Below are positions 26,560 to 38,796 of a DNA stretch of 64,000 bases, piece after piece. Each line of letters begins with the position of its first letter. Position 1 is the first letter of the stretch. The notes below the pieces were generated by a model. It did not search any database. It saw only the letters and a program-made list of their open reading frames with translations, and was not told where the DNA came from. Made by a program: the position numbers and the translations under genes. This stretch comes from Hanleya hanleyi (Eukaryota > Mollusca > Polyplacophora > Lepidopleurida > Hanleyidae), in the NCBI GenBank assembly GCA_036873755.1, contig JAVTVY010025123.1:42607-106606 (forward strand), given 5' to 3'.

Positions 26560-28680
26560 TGAGATTGGAGCGATGTTACTAATGAAACCAGCGATGCTAA
26601 TAAAGCATTCGAATTGTTCTCTGATAAATCCAATTTCGCGTACAACGAGAGATTTCCAGTTATCACATCAACAGCCTCAAAATAAAAAAAAATAGAAAAC
26701 CCTGGATAACCTATGGTATTCTTACCTCTATTCGTGAAAAAAAACTGTACAGGCAACACACAAAAGGTACTAATATGGAAATTACCCGTCAATATAAACA
26801 GTATAGGAACAAATTGAATCATGCATTAAAATTAACGAAGAGATTATATTATGAAAACAAATTTAATCAGTGTAACAATGATATCAAAGGTACATGGAAA
26901 GTATTAAACAACCTAGAGAACCCGCAAAAAAACCCACCAGCTTGCCAAATACATTTAACGTTAATAACAGTGATACCTCGGATCCTTCTAAAATTGCGAA
27001 CGGTTTTAATGATTATTTTAGCTCTGCAGCAGTCAAGTTAGCGGAAACAATCCCGCTGTCAGAACGAATACAAAGATTTTTTGAAGAATAGACATGTCAA
27101 TGAGTTTCATCTGGAACCCTGTATTACGAAGGATATGACAGACGTTTGGGATTGATGGCTTACGAATCTCGCTTGTAAAATCTGTATGTAGTCTGATTGA
27201 TTTACCATTGTGTCACGTTACTAACTTATCATTCAGACTTGGTGTAGTTCCTGATCTTTTGAAAGTGACTAAAGTGACACGCCTGCACAGAAATGGAGCA
27301 ATCGTCCTATTTCGGTTTTGCCGTGTTTCAGTAAAATTGTCGAAAAACTAGTAGTTTCTAAAATGTTCGTTTACTTGGAAAAATAGAATATAATCTGTTC
27401 TAATCAGTAAGGTTTTCGAGAGAATCACTCCACATTTTTAGCTGTTTTGTCCCTTCACGACAAATTAGTAGCTGCGAGAGAGGCAAATAAATACTGTATT
27501 AGTACATTTTTAGACTTGTCAAAAGCCTTTGATACCGTCAACCATGACATCCTTTTGTACAAACTGGATCATTGCGGATTTCGGGGAATTTCTAATGACT
27601 GGTTCAGAAGTTATTTGTCATCCGGTACCCTATGTACTCAATATAATAATACTATATCAACAATTAAACCGTTATCATGTGGAGTTCCGCAGGGTTCGAT
27701 CTTGGGTCCGATATTTTTTCTTATTGATATCAATGACCTTATAGAAGCTAGCCATGTTTTAGAAATTATTCTTTTTGCCGATGATACATCGGTTATTCTC
27801 TCGGACGACGATCCAAACCAACTGTTTGAGATTATTTCTGTTGAAGTCAACACATTGTGCAATTGGTTTTCAAGTAACAACCTCTCTTGAATATTAGAAA
27901 GACTAAATTCATGCTTATAAAACTAAGAGCTAAGAGACTAAGAGATGTAAATTTCCCAAAACACCAAAACTATTTATTTCTGGAAATAACATTGAGCAGG
28001 TTGATCATTTAAAATTCCCTGACGTATTTTTTAATGAAAGACTAAACTGGCTAACGCATATTGAAGCTATCCGAAAAAAAAACTGAATAGGAATATTGGA
28101 ATACTGCACCATATTAAGGATTGCCTCAACAAAATAAAACGCTTTACATTCTGTATTATTCTCTGATATTTCCGTACCTGTCATATTGTAATATTGTCAG
28201 GGGTAACACGTACATTACACATCTTAAACCACTCGTAATTTTGCAAAAAAAAAGACTATACGATTAATTACATTTTTGTTTAAACTCGAAAATACAGCAC
28301 ATTTATTTCTCAGATTGAAAATCTTATCTGTGAAACAACTAAATGACTATCAGATTTTACTCTTTGTTGATAAATTTTATAACCACAATGAGTTATTACC
28401 TATACTCTTTTAAGTATATTTTACAAAATTATCCCATGAGCACAGGTACCCACCTAGGCAAGCAAATCTTAATTTATATGGGCATATTTATCATTTTCAG
28501 ACTTATCATTTTATAGTTAAAATATAAAAGGTCCTCGAACATGGAAATAATTACTCTCCCAATTCAAATCTTGTACATCTATCTCCTTATTCAAATCCCA
28601 CTTAAAATCTTATTCATTGAAAGGAACAGCTGATCTCTCATTTCATTTCAGCTGTGTGCGTTTTCAGCAGCTATAGTGGA
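26560..28680 (+). pseudogene. Decayed CR1/Jockey-like LINE
   Basis: Conceptual fragments on the plus strand follow the order of a non-LTR retrotransposon ORF2 after the endonuclease. First comes a linker with GILTSIREKKLYRQ and YRNKLNHALKLTKRLYYEN (about 26720-26860). Next come HVTNLSFRLGVVPDLLKV, RPIS-like and SKIVEKLVV (27215-27360). The RT core follows at 27447-27890, then a thumb-like region to about 28300. Stops and frame changes separate these pieces, so it cannot make a full protein. The endonuclease and 5' part are missing. Clade assignment is from overall pattern, not alignment. Confidence 0.85.
27447..27890 (+). pseudogene. Reverse transcriptase core of the LINE
   Basis: The 147-codon open stretch is the palm region of a non-LTR reverse transcriptase. 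FLDLSKAFDTVNHDIL carries the first catalytic Asp. CGVPQGSILGP is motif B. LFADDTSVI carries the FADD catalytic pair. It would copy element RNA at a nicked target site. The frame is interrupted on both sides: upstream stops occur at about 27385 and 27410, and a stop at 27888 cuts off the thumb. It is therefore a relic, although the catalytic residues are still present. Confidence 0.9.
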
Positions 28681-29768
28681 AGTTGAAAGTTTGATTTTAT
28701 ATTTGTTGCAATTTTTGGCTTTTTAATTAAAAATCAATTTATGTTCATTTGCCACTTTGCACCGGTATTATAGATTAATATAATATTATATCATTTTGAG
28801 ATAAAACAAGCCCCTTGAGGTTTTCATCCCGCCTATCATGTATACTTGTAAATTATGCACTATTATGCTGTAGTGATCACAAAGTTACAAATACCTTGTC
28901 GTGATATTTGTATAATCACCAGAATCTACTTCTTCAAAATCTACAGTTACCATTCTACAGTGAGTTGATAGGTGCTAATCTGATTTACTCACTATCTCTG
29001 TTTCTTTGTATTCACCAGTTTTGGAAAGAACACGACTATATCCCCAAGGTATCTTCATCGAATTTCAAAAACGGTCCGATCCTGTGAGTCTGTGGAGGCC
29101 TACTGAGAGAGAGAATCAAGGTTTAATGTCGCGTTCAGCAATATTTCGACGATCAAACAACATTCTAAATATTCTAACAAAAACAAATCAACAACCCAGC
29201 AATCCAGAAGTAATTAACACCAAAAGACATGCCCATACATTAAAACTTGTGAAACAAACCGATTTCTTTCCAATAACCTAAAATACAGTCTTCCTTTGCC
29301 CGACTAAAAAGATATTCTAAATTAGCTGCTTGACAAAAAGAATCTCTCACAATCTTAAAATCTGTACTGTCGATCAGACTATGTTTCACTGTGAGATCTT
29401 CTTGGCATGGAATACACCTTGACGCCGATTCCTTTTTATTAAATGTTCGTGAGTTAATCGGGTATGGTCGATTCTACATTGCCTGATCATGGCTAGATCG
29501 TAACGTTTCTGGCTATTCGGATGAATATATCCTGTAGTTTTTCGAAACTCGTAAAATTCGTTACAGTTTGCACGAAGCACAAGCACATTTATGATCCTTT
29601 CAAGTCGGCATTAACTTGCAGAATTTGTTGAAACTAGTTTCTGTTCTCGGTTGAACCACGGTAGCGCATTCTGCGGCACTGCCGTATATCTAAAGCTCTT
29701 CAAACCATATTTTATATGTCCGCTTCGTAAATTAAGATCATTTGAAAGTTGACAAGGGTATAAAGATT
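28681..29768. other. Intergenic with one repeat tail
   Basis: No gene is recognised. Contains an inverted CTCTCT-type repeat tail at 29103-29152. Short ORFs have no domain pattern. Confidence 0.4.
29103..29152 (-). mobile_element. CTCTCT-tailed repeat fragment, inverted
   Basis: GAGAGAGAATCAAGGTTTAA followed by TGTCGCGTTCAGCAATATTT is the reverse complement of the tails at 24540 and 25640. Confidence 0.6.
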
Positions 29769-29769
29769 C

Positions 29770-30185
29770 CCTACGATTACACACATATAAGGGAAGTAGG
29801 AAGAGTTGCCGACATACTGACAGAGCCACATGACTTCTTCTGGTTAACCTATTCTAAAGCACGTACCAAGAATATAACGATTCGTGATATGTGTTGTATC
29901 TCAGGTACGCTTTTATTGTACCTATTTATGTGGCAACTTGGATGACATGACCGCACGGCCCCTAGCACCGGCATAAGCGGTATTAGATACAAATGTAGAG
30001 AGCTATGATGGAAATGCTTTGACAACTCGTATATTGGTAACTGGTGAGCTGTGTCGCTGTGTCAGCTCGTACCCTTGGGATTGGTGAGCTGTATCGTAGT
30101 CAGATGAAAATGACGGCCTTTAACACAAAAGACCAAGAATCTAACGACTCGATATATTTGTTGTATCTCAGGTACGCTTTTATTG
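29770..30185 (+). mobile_element. ACACATATAAGG repeat family, copy
   Basis: Starts ACACACATATAAGGGAAGT and continues with GTTGCCGACATACTGACAG, TATCTCAGGTACGCTTTTAT and CCCCTAGCACCGGCATAAGC. The same series is present at 42282-42660, and its first 165 bp at 39443-39605. Only the first words appear at about 18683. The TATCTCAGGTACGC segment is repeated at the end of this copy (about 30165). No coding capacity. Fixed start and variable end suggest a non-autonomous mobile element. Confidence 0.65.
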
Positions 30186-31330
30186 TACCCTTACAAACCA
30201 ATAAGCTGGGAAATTTGTGGGGTTTATGTCGGGCAAGCTGTGTAGGGATCATGTGGGGAATGTGTAGGACAGCCAATGTGGGGAATGTGTACGGATTTGG
30301 TAAAATCCCCATATTGGACTTACTCATGGAAAAGGAGGTTCTTAATGCGGCTTAGCTGAATTAAATCCCCGCACTATCCCAACCTCAGCCCCACGTGTTC
30401 CCTACATGTGGGGATGATGCGGGGAACTATATTTAAAGCTGGTATGGGATAGACCCACAATATTCCTGCAGTAAGTCCAGCATGGTACAGAAAACCCCAC
30501 ATTATCCCCTCGTGGGGAATCTGCGGGGCAGAAAAGCCCACAACATCCTCACGTGGGGAATCTGCGGGGCAGTAATTCCAGCATGGGTTGGAAAATCCCA
30601 CAATATCCCAAGTGGGGAATCTGCGGGGCAGAAAACCCCGCAATATCCCCATGTGGGAAATCTGCGGAGCAGTAATTCCAGCATGGGAGAGAAAACCCCA
30701 CAATATCCCCAGGTGGGGAATCTGCGGGGCAGTAAATCCAATATGGGAGAGAAAACCCCACAATATCCCCACGTGGGGAATCTGCGGGGCAGAAAACCCC
30801 ACAACATCCCCACGTGGGGAATCTGCGGGGCAGTAATTCCAGCATGGGAGAGAAAACCTCACAATATCCCCACGTGAGGAATCTGCGGGGCAGAAAACCC
30901 CACAATATCCCCACGTGGGGAATCTGCGGTACAGTAATTCCAGCATGGGAGAGAAAACCCCACAATATCCCGACGTGGGGAATCTGCGGGGCAGAAAACC
31001 CCACAACATCTCCACATGGGGAATCTGCGGCGCAGTAATTCCAGCATGGGACAAAAAACCCACAATATCCCCACGTGGGGAATCTGCGGGGCAGTAATTC
31101 CAACATGGGGTATGGCAACATGTCCACAGTAACCCTAGGAGATGGCGTGGGGTTGTCGCCCCCGAAAGTACCAACAATGGGTTATTTTCGGGGTAGTTAT
31201 TTGGGAGTGGGGAATGAATTGGGCAGAGCACTCTGCAGTATCCCCACAAATGGGGAAATTACGGGGCAGGGTGCACAAAACACCATCTGTACAGAATTCC
31301 TGGGGTATGGGGGAGGGGGCATCTTCTATC
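30186..31330. repeat. CCCCACGTGGGG satellite (60 + 41 bp units)
   Basis: Between about 30480 and 31105, units of 60 bp and 41 bp alternate, giving a composite of about 101 bp. Both share CACAATATCCCCACGTGGGG and AATCTGCGGGGCAG. The 60-bp form adds TAATTCCAGCATGGGAGAG. Each unit holds the 12-bp palindrome CCCCACGTGGGG, with a CACGTG E-box core. More diverged units extend to about 30230 and 31330. ORFs of up to 291 codons on the minus strand are translations of the repeat, not genes. Confidence 0.92.
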
Positions 31331-31437
31331 TGAAAGGGCATTTCATTTGTACAGACTGTCTAGTCTGTCCCGATTCCTCCTGCAATATCACCCATCCCTT
31401 AAAATAACTACCAGCAGAAGCAAAATCCACGCGTATT

Positions 31438-31782
31438 TCACCTTTTATTCTTTAACAGCATAAAATATATATTGTACCATGTCTTAAAACACCCGAGCAC
31501 AAAATGGGAAGCACATTGAAAGTCTGTGTCAAGTAGAATGGTTTTTTTTTCATCCCTCAGTTTTGGTCTTTTCCCACCTGTTGTGGGATGGCCTTTAGCA
31601 TTCCTTGGGGGACTGTCGTTGGAAGATGAGGGTGAAGCTGAAGAAGAGTCCACCAGCTCTTCTGTCATGTGGAGATCATGCTTCTTCAATGGTGTTTTCT
31701 GGCGGATTCTACCTGACCTTGCTGCATCCTGGCATTTCTGAGTGATACCTCTCCTTACTTTGGACCACAGTGTGCCCTTGAA
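31438..31782 (-). CDS. SAP gene exon 5, last coding exon
   Basis: The acceptor GCAACCAG precedes TTC at 31782. In phase 0 the frame reads FKGTLWSKVRRGITQKCQDA, then a basic stretch (SGRIRQKTPLKKH), a serine-rich acidic part and a basic GKRPKLRDEKK segment that could be a nuclear localisation signal. The stop is at 31438-31440. The run starting at 31689 alone would miss the conserved first 31 residues. An alternative acceptor 20 nt upstream (after CTTCCAG) would need a different donor phase. Confidence 0.65.
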   Translation of the reverse strand, partial: FKGTLWSKVRRGITQKCQDAARSGRIRQKTPLKKHDLHMTEELVDSSSASPSSSNDSPPRNAKGHPTTGGKRPKLRDEKKTILLDTDFQCASHFVLGCFKTWYNIYFMLLKNKR

Positions 31783-32435
31783 CTGGTTGCAAACATAACC
31801 TGGAAGTCAAACAATGAAAAACGATTAGTATATTCTGAATGGCCGAGCTATCGTAATAAATTAATACAGGAAACAACTATGGTTGAGCATACAGATATTC
31901 CAGTTTCATGATAATGGCAGTCAAACATTGACCCCTACAAAACTGGCTAAAACAAAACACAATAAATTCAGATCACTCTCATCGCTGATCAGACCATTTT
32001 ATGTTCATATAACTAACAGCATAGGGTTCGAGATATACAGATCTATCAAAGAACAAGTAATATTTTTTCAAATTTATATACGAAGCTGTGCATCTGAAAA
32101 CCTCCCGATTCTTCGATAACTCCAAGTTATCAGGTCACAGAAACCCGATTCATAGTGAGCAGTTTGATGGTATTCGAGATATGGACTGGATAAGCATATA
32201 TTGAAGGGCCATAAAGAATGTGACAATGCACATCAGTAAGGTACTAAGCATCTTCATGTATGTTTCGATCAAATAGCAGCGGAGATATCATCCACGGTAC
32301 AGCAATACAAAAGTGATTTCTGTATTCCCCTTCATGATGGGAGGGGGGGGGAGGTGACAGCCGCCAACCTTGGCGATGTGGAACTGATGTGTTCCCTGTT
32401 CTCCTAACAGATATGAATAATTTAGTTCAACTTAC

Positions 32436-32579
32436 ACTATGTCGCTCAGCCAGTTCCTGTGACACAAAGCCTGGGAGGGGTGCGTCTACATTGGTCTGGG
32501 TTGGGACAAGTTTGTTGCCATACTGTTTCTCCAGAAAATACAACCTTGTGATTTTTTCCATCATCACTCTTCGTGAAGA
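32436..32579 (-). CDS. SAP gene exon 4
   Basis: 144 nt or 48 codons, phase 0 at both ends. The acceptor TTTGTACTGCAG has a good pyrimidine tract, and the donor is the consensus GTAAGT (32430-32435). The frame reads SSRRVMMEKITRLYFLEKQY, then GNKLVPTQTNVDAPLPGFVS and QELAERHS with no stop. The balanced hydrophobic/charged pattern and the exact phase fit with exons 3 and 5 support it. No named domain recognised. Confidence 0.65.
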
Positions 32580-33044
32580 CTGCAGTACAAACAGGGACCT
32601 GTTTTACCATACATAGCCACCTTAAAAGACAATAAAACAAGAGTTCAATTGAACCCAAAATACGCCCGTAAAAACATACAGTTGACAAACAACATCTCCG
32701 GAATGTTGTTATAGACAAAGGTTAACCATACAAATGAACCTTTCTGGACTGTATGTTGTTTGTATTGTTGCAATTTTCATAATACTGTACATGTATAAGC
32801 TATCATTGTTGTGTAAGTGGTGTAGGCAGGTTTGGAAATCAGGTTTGGGGGGGGAATAAATAAGGCCCTGGAGTGATATTTGCAGGAGCAAGTTAAACTC
32901 CAGCCAGTTACTCTTACTCTGCGGGGGTGCATATTCCCTCACTCCCGGTTATGCACTTATATATATATGTATCAGTAACTTTAAAACAAATTTTTTGTTA
33001 GCATAAGCTGCAAAAGCAAGCTTATCAGCTTGATGAATTAGGTC

Positions 33045-34257
33045 GAAATGACAGTAGATGCCAAATACAAGGATTTCAGACTAAAATCAAGGGGAGTAAC
33101 TGTAGAAAACGTCGAATCAGCTCAAAAACAGTTTGTGCACATCTACACATGGTACTGACCATATGTACCAAATTTCAAAAGAATCCATCGAAAAGTCGGA
33201 GACTAGTTGCGTTCACGAGGACAGTATGTGTCAAATTTAGATTTCAGACCAAAATCAAGGGGAGTAACTCAAGAAACTGTTGAATCAACTCGAAAAAAGT
33301 TTGTGCACATGTCCACTCGGCACCAATCATGTGTACCTAATTTCAAAAGAATGCAACGAAACCTCTGGGAGTTTCGATGACGAGGACTGTAGGTGCCAAA
33401 CAAAAAGTATTCCAGACTAAAATCAAGGGCGGATAACTATAGAAAACGTTGAATTGGTTCGAAAATCTGTACCAACTTTCAGAAGAACCCATTGACAATT
33501 CTGGGACGAGTTGCGTTGACGAAGACAGTAGGTGCCAAATCCAAGGATTTCAGACCAAAATCAAGGGGATTAACTCAAGAAAACGTTGAAGCGGGCCAAA
33601 AAAAGTTTGTGCACATCTATACCGATCATGTGTACCAAATTTCAGAAGAATCCATTGAAAACTCTGGGACGAGTTGCGTTGACGAAGACAGTAGGTGCCA
33701 AATACAAGAATTTCAGGCCAAAATCAAGGGGAGTAACTCAAGAAAACGTCAAATCGGGCCGAAAAAAGGTTCATGCAAATCTACACATGGCACTGATCAT
33801 GTGTACCAAATTTCAGAAGAATCCATTGAAGACTCTGGGACGAGTTGCGTTGGCGAAGACAGTAGGTGCCAAATACAAGGATTTCAGACTAAAATCAAGG
33901 GGAGGAACTGAAGAAAACGTCGAATCAGCTCAAAAACAGTTTGTGCACATCTACACATGGTACTGACCATATGTACCAAATTTCAAAAGAATCCATCGAA
34001 AAGTCGGAGACGAGTTGCGTTCACGAGAACAGTATGTGTCAAATTTAGATTTCAGACCAAAATCAAGGGGAGTAACTCAAGAAAACGTCGAATCGGGCCG
34101 AAAAAACTTCATGCACATCTACACATGGTACCGATCAGGTGCACCAAATATTAAAAGAATCCATTGAAAACTCTAGGACGAGTTGTGTTGACGAGAAAAA
34201 GTTAAAGGACGGACGACGCCATACCATAATACGCCCCGTCAAATTTGACGGGCGTAT
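33045..34257 (+). repeat. About 170-bp tandem array, 7 copies
   Basis: The phrase CCAAATTTCAGAAGAATCCA recurs at about 33168, 33338, 33471, 33636, 33807, 33977 and 34145, mostly 165-171 bp apart. Each unit also holds GACGAGTTGCGTTGACGA and AAAATCAAGGGGAGTAACT. It ends with the hairpin ATACGCCCCGTC/GACGGGCGTAT (34229-34255). It lies in intron 3 of the SAP gene. Overlapping ORFs (33492-34154) are repeat translations. Related motifs occur in other lophotrochozoan repeats by my recollection. Confidence 0.9.
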
Positions 34258-34537
34258 GAAAAGTATTATAAAACATTTCATCAGAAGGCAATATGGATCT
34301 GTTACTGGGAACAACTTTGAAACTCTTAACCCCTAAAGCACAGTAAGTCAAGGGGCTGGCCATAACAAAAAAAATCAGGGGACATAACTTTAGATGTTTT
34401 GTTTTTTCCCCAAAATAAGCTACAAATAACTGATTTGGCACCCCTATCCCCACAACTAGTGGGACATCCCAGCTCTTAGAAATGAACAGGATATCACAGT
34501 TTGTCTCAGACATGCAGTGATTATAAGATTTCCTCAC

Positions 34538-34558
34538 CTCCAGGTGTAACTTCCTTTC
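34538..34558 (-). CDS. SAP gene exon 3, 21-nt microexon
   Basis: TATCCTCTCCTACAAG precedes GAAAGG, and GTGAGG follows at 34537 downward. The 21 nt encode ERKLHLE in phase 0 to phase 0, which fits exons 2 and 4 exactly. The exon is so small that the call rests on splice signals and phase. Exon 2 could instead splice straight to exon 4 without a frame change. Confidence 0.4.
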
Positions 34559-35260
34559 CTTGTAGGAGAGGATAACTGGTATTCACATGAGGTCCACAAG
34601 CCAATCTAATCCATTATCCTGTTACCAATTCACACAATGAGTGAGGTCCAGTATTTGCCTGTTCCTATAGATCATTGAAATACAAACACAATTATTTATA
34701 TTAGATAAAACTCAATCAGGGCAGTATACATTCTGTAGCAAATTATTGTTACCTGAAAAGAGAGGCAGAAATGCATTTTAGTATCAAATTGCATTAAAGG
34801 AATCTGTCATTCTGATCTGCCCGATCTTGCAGACCAGTGATGCCAATGAAGACCAGTACATGCCAGGCAAGAAACACAGATAGGACCAACAGAATACTGT
34901 TAAACGTGACAGTTTTATAGTCTAAAGTACCGGTTACAGAACAGAATTTCATATTTTAAACTGTGTTCTCAGCCTACATGTATTTCACTTGTAAACAGAA
35001 AGTTCATTCCGTTGCAAATAAAAATCAATCTTCCTTTCCATCGAGAGCAAACTAATGGAGGTAAATGTAGGTGAGGTGTTCAGCCAACGACATACAAACT
35101 ACCATACATGTATTTCTAATTTGATGATCATACTTCTAGTCAGCTATGCATTAAACAGAATAAAAAACAAACAAACGATTCATATTGCAATAATGAAGTG
35201 TATCAATGACTAGTAATTAATCAATCCCGATACAGTCATTGAAGGGATATTTACTACTAC

Positions 35261-35372
35261 CTTGGAGTCACTGTTCAAATCTTTGTACTCTTCTGGTGGC
35301 GGCATGTCCATGACATGCTCTGGTTCCATGACATCACCCTTGAAATTATCATTTCAGTCATATGCTTGCAAC
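35261..35372 (-). pseudogene. SAP gene exon 2, carries TGA
   Basis: The acceptor TTTTTTATCAG precedes G at 35372, and the donor GTAGTAG follows 35261. With the CG left over from exon 1 the first codon is CGG, and the frame continues LQAYD-stop-NDNFKGDVMEPE then HVMDMPPPEEYKDLNSDSK. The stop (TGA, 35354-35356) sits where SAP domains commonly have a basic residue (family knowledge). A CGA-to-TGA transition would explain it. The rest of the exon reads cleanly. Confidence 0.7.
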
Positions 35373-35944
35373 CTGATAAAAAAAAAGATGTATTCAATAG
35401 GAGTTTTGCACCTCCCCCCCTCCTCTCACCCCCCCTATTTTTTTTTATTTTTTTTCAATAATAATAATAAAAACATTCCTGGCCTGGAATAGTTTCATAT
35501 ATAGAACTTTTTCTCTGTTGTTTCTATATAAACATATATTCTGACCGGACAGATCACCGTATCAAATCCAAAACTAGCGGTCAGTAAAATTAACTTAGTA
35601 CAGACGAGTCGCCAGTTTCGACCCACTAAAGTGAAATTTGCATCTGTTTCAGAAGGAAATGGTTTGATTGGCATATTCATTATCTTGATCGCCGTACAAT
35701 TGTCCATCGCCTTTATTAACACACTAACTTAGCTAGGGATAAACTGAACTGCCTGGAAAATAAAATTACATTTCTTAATAAGAGGTGTCAGTTCCGCCCA
35801 CTGTCGCCAGTTCCGATCCAGCCTCATTTTGACATTGGCTTTTGACCCAGATATAAACAAATGTAATCGTCAACATGATAACTTTCCGCCAAAATCGGGT
35901 CCTAGCTGGATATTCCATTTTGAATGTCCTCGTCTGATAAGTGA

Positions 35945-36225
35945 ACAACTGACGTTAGGGATCGTTTCCATTAATCGTTTTTTCTTCAGTCGCGATTTTT
36001 CTTCAATTTTCTCGATTGAAAAACGATCAATCGCGAATCAGTCGCGAGGATATCGAGAAAAAAAATGAGAAAAAACGATTGAACCTTTTCTGGAAAAAAC
36101 CATTCTCTCGCGATATCGTTTTTGAATCGTTTACCCATGCGCGATCCGTTCTTGATCGCGAATCTTCAATCGCGAGAGAATCGTTTTTTTTCAAGGCGCG
36201 AGAGAATCGTGAGGCGGAGTGATAT
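35945..36225. mobile_element. CGATT-rich element, copy 1
   Basis: Extremely rich in ATCGTTTTT, AAAACGAT, TCGCGA and CTCGATTGAAAAACGATC, in both orientations. It begins AGGGATCGTTTCCATTAATC. It lies in intron 1 of the SAP gene. Similar sequence occurs inverted at 37640-37905 and again at 43870-44100. Non-coding. A MITE or a self-complementary satellite are both possible. Confidence 0.55.
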
Positions 36226-37639
36226 TTGACACATAGGCCGTGTTGCCGTCGTACGCCGCTCTATCCGCGAACTGGGAACTACATGTAATGTTGATTGCGG
36301 ATTTGTCGATGGAAAAACCTATATTACTATACTATACTGTATAAATGCGTATGGCGTATGCTGGAAATATCTTTTCATATTCCTGTACCATGCTTCCTGT
36401 GACGTTCGCGCTCAGATTTACTCTGGCGAAGCGTAAATGACAAAATTACATGTTTATTCAATAATCGTGTGAGTCGACAATGTATTAATGATACAGGATG
36501 ATAGTCACAATATCTTGTTTTGTAAATACCGGGTACAGGTCATAAGTGGATTTGAGTTCGTTGATTGCATTATCAGAATGATTACGGCACAGGCTTGATA
36601 GAGGTGTGAATGGGCGCATGGCGATAACCCAGAACAGCTTAGCCCTCCAGCCGAGAATTTCTAGGTTAATTAAGGTGAAAAATAGTGTAATTAAATATGT
36701 ATATTTTGTTATAGTAAAACATACATTAGGAAAGGGTATCCATTCATGTTTTGGTACAGTTTTTAAACTATTGAGATGTGAATAAGTTCAAAAAATCACC
36801 ATCAAGTTAATTTTATTTATTATAAGAATATTCGCGGCAGTGATTTCATATTTATATCAAATACATATCTTTTTGATTGAATCGCATATAACGGTTGGAT
36901 TCGCATATGTACAATACTTTTTATTTTAATTTTATATTTTGATAAATGAACTATGAATGATTCCAAAGGGAAGCTCAAGCCAAAAACCAACTGAATATTA
37001 TATAATTTCATCTCTTACTGGATTAACCAGTTGTGAAAATTTTACAAATAGCCCGCGCTATATATTAATAATTAAGTGCTTGCGAAGACTCAAAAGCCCC
37101 GTATGACAATGTTATATTCAATACAGCGCCATCTATCTACACAAGGAAAATGGTGATCGTAGGACAAAAAACCACGCGTACAGCGAAAATCTGATGAATC
37201 AACTCAAAATTTCAGCCCGCACAGATGCCAAAAACGTTCACGAAAAATACTACACAAGAAATCTGGAATAATACCAGCTTTAAAACACAGAAATATCCAA
37301 AATAATAGACGAAATTGCAAGTGCAAATGACCCAATCTGACCATATCCGGGCCTGTGTCCCGTACAAAATATATGTAAATATGAAGTTATAATTATATGC
37401 ATAACCATTATTCCTATGTATATATATAGATATTTTTTTTCAATTTCTTTCAATATCCCCATCGTATCTATATAACCGCCAACTGTACAGAAACACGCTA
37501 TAGTTTTACACTAGGCAAAGAATGGAAAAGGAAGAAGAAAAAATGATCGAACTTTATATAGTCTGACTGAAGTGTTAGAAACTCGAACGTGTATGCGGGT
37601 CAGTCAGGCTGAACCAATGGCGTACTACTTTCGGCTATA

Positions 37640-37905
37640 ATCCTCAATCGTTTTTTTTCAATCGTTTATATTTTCTCGATTAAAAAGCGATTGAATCGCG
37701 ATATCGCTTTTTATTCGCGAGAATTTTCTCGATTGAAAAACGATTGCCAACAGAAAAAAACCCATTCGAACAGCGATCGCGAATGAATCGTTTATTTTGA
37801 AGAAAAAAAACCATTCCCTCGCGCCTTGGAAAATCGCGACTTCGAGAAAATTTGACGAAATAAACGATTCATTCGCGAACGATAATTGGAAACGGTGCCT
37901 TAAAG
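37640..37905. mobile_element. CGATT-rich element, copy 2 (inverted)
   Basis: Shares CTCGATTGAAAAACGATTG, AATCGCGATATCGC and the end CGATAATTGGAAACGGTGCC. The end, reverse complemented, matches the GGGATCGTTTCCATTAATCG start of copy 1. The pair lies about 1.7 kb apart in the same intron and could fold together in the transcript. Confidence 0.55.
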
Positions 37906-38796
37906 AATGCAGGTTGGGGGTGATAGTGATATGGTCGAGCTGATCATACTGGCAAGATATATTGGAGACTGAAATAACTACGATGGCTAATAAGCGTATA
38001 CTCACTTGAAAATGACGATAAATCAACCGTTCTTTTACTTATTTTACCTCTGAATAGCAGAGTAAAGAGAAGAAATGCTAATCAGCACTTGAGTTACGAT
38101 TTTACGTAATGAGCGCTGCGTTCGCAAGACATTTTCAGATCATCTGGACCCAGATTTCATCCATAGATGATGGTGGTTCGGAACTGGGTCCGTCAGTTGA
38201 TGTCAACAATGGAGCAGGTAGCCTTTAGAGAGACACCCCGGTAAATAAATTTATGACAGATTATATGTGAGAAACAACACATCAAAACTTTGATCGGAAG
38301 CCCTGGCAGACGACACGGTTTTTGACCAACGGTGAGTCATGGTGTTTGTACTTAGACCGATGTAGTCGTGTGTATGGAGTGGTTCGGCAAAGCTGTCTCC
38401 TAACGAAACCAGTGAATGCATAATATAATTTACCATGATTGAGAGGTTGATCAACTTGCTTAAATATACCAAATGTTTTATGATTTCGCGTGATCATGGT
38501 TATGACAAAAAGCAATATTTTGGGAAGTGGGTCGGAACTGACACTGGATCGGAACTGGCGACGTCAATGTACTGATATCGTGTTGGTTCGAAAACAGGTG
38601 ATTTCATCCCTGTACCTAAACGACCAGCTGTCTGAATATCCATCCCGTTTTAGGGACAGAAACTTTTATATAAATCGGAAATAAACATTCATTTTTTAGG
38701 TCATAACAGTAATACTGCGAAAAGTTTGTAGGCCACGAAAATGGGGTGCACGTCAATAGGTATATACTATTTGACATGTAAATCAAAACACCTTAC

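Noticed and set aside
30374..31249. 291-codon minus-strand ORF with WGYCGVF/RRFPTWG repeats
   Set aside because: It is the translation of the 60+41-bp satellite. Several frames on both strands are open for the same reason.
33492..34154. Overlapping ORFs with repeated KFQKNP / DSRCQIQ peptides
   Set aside because: Translations of the 170-bp tandem array in different frames, not proteins.
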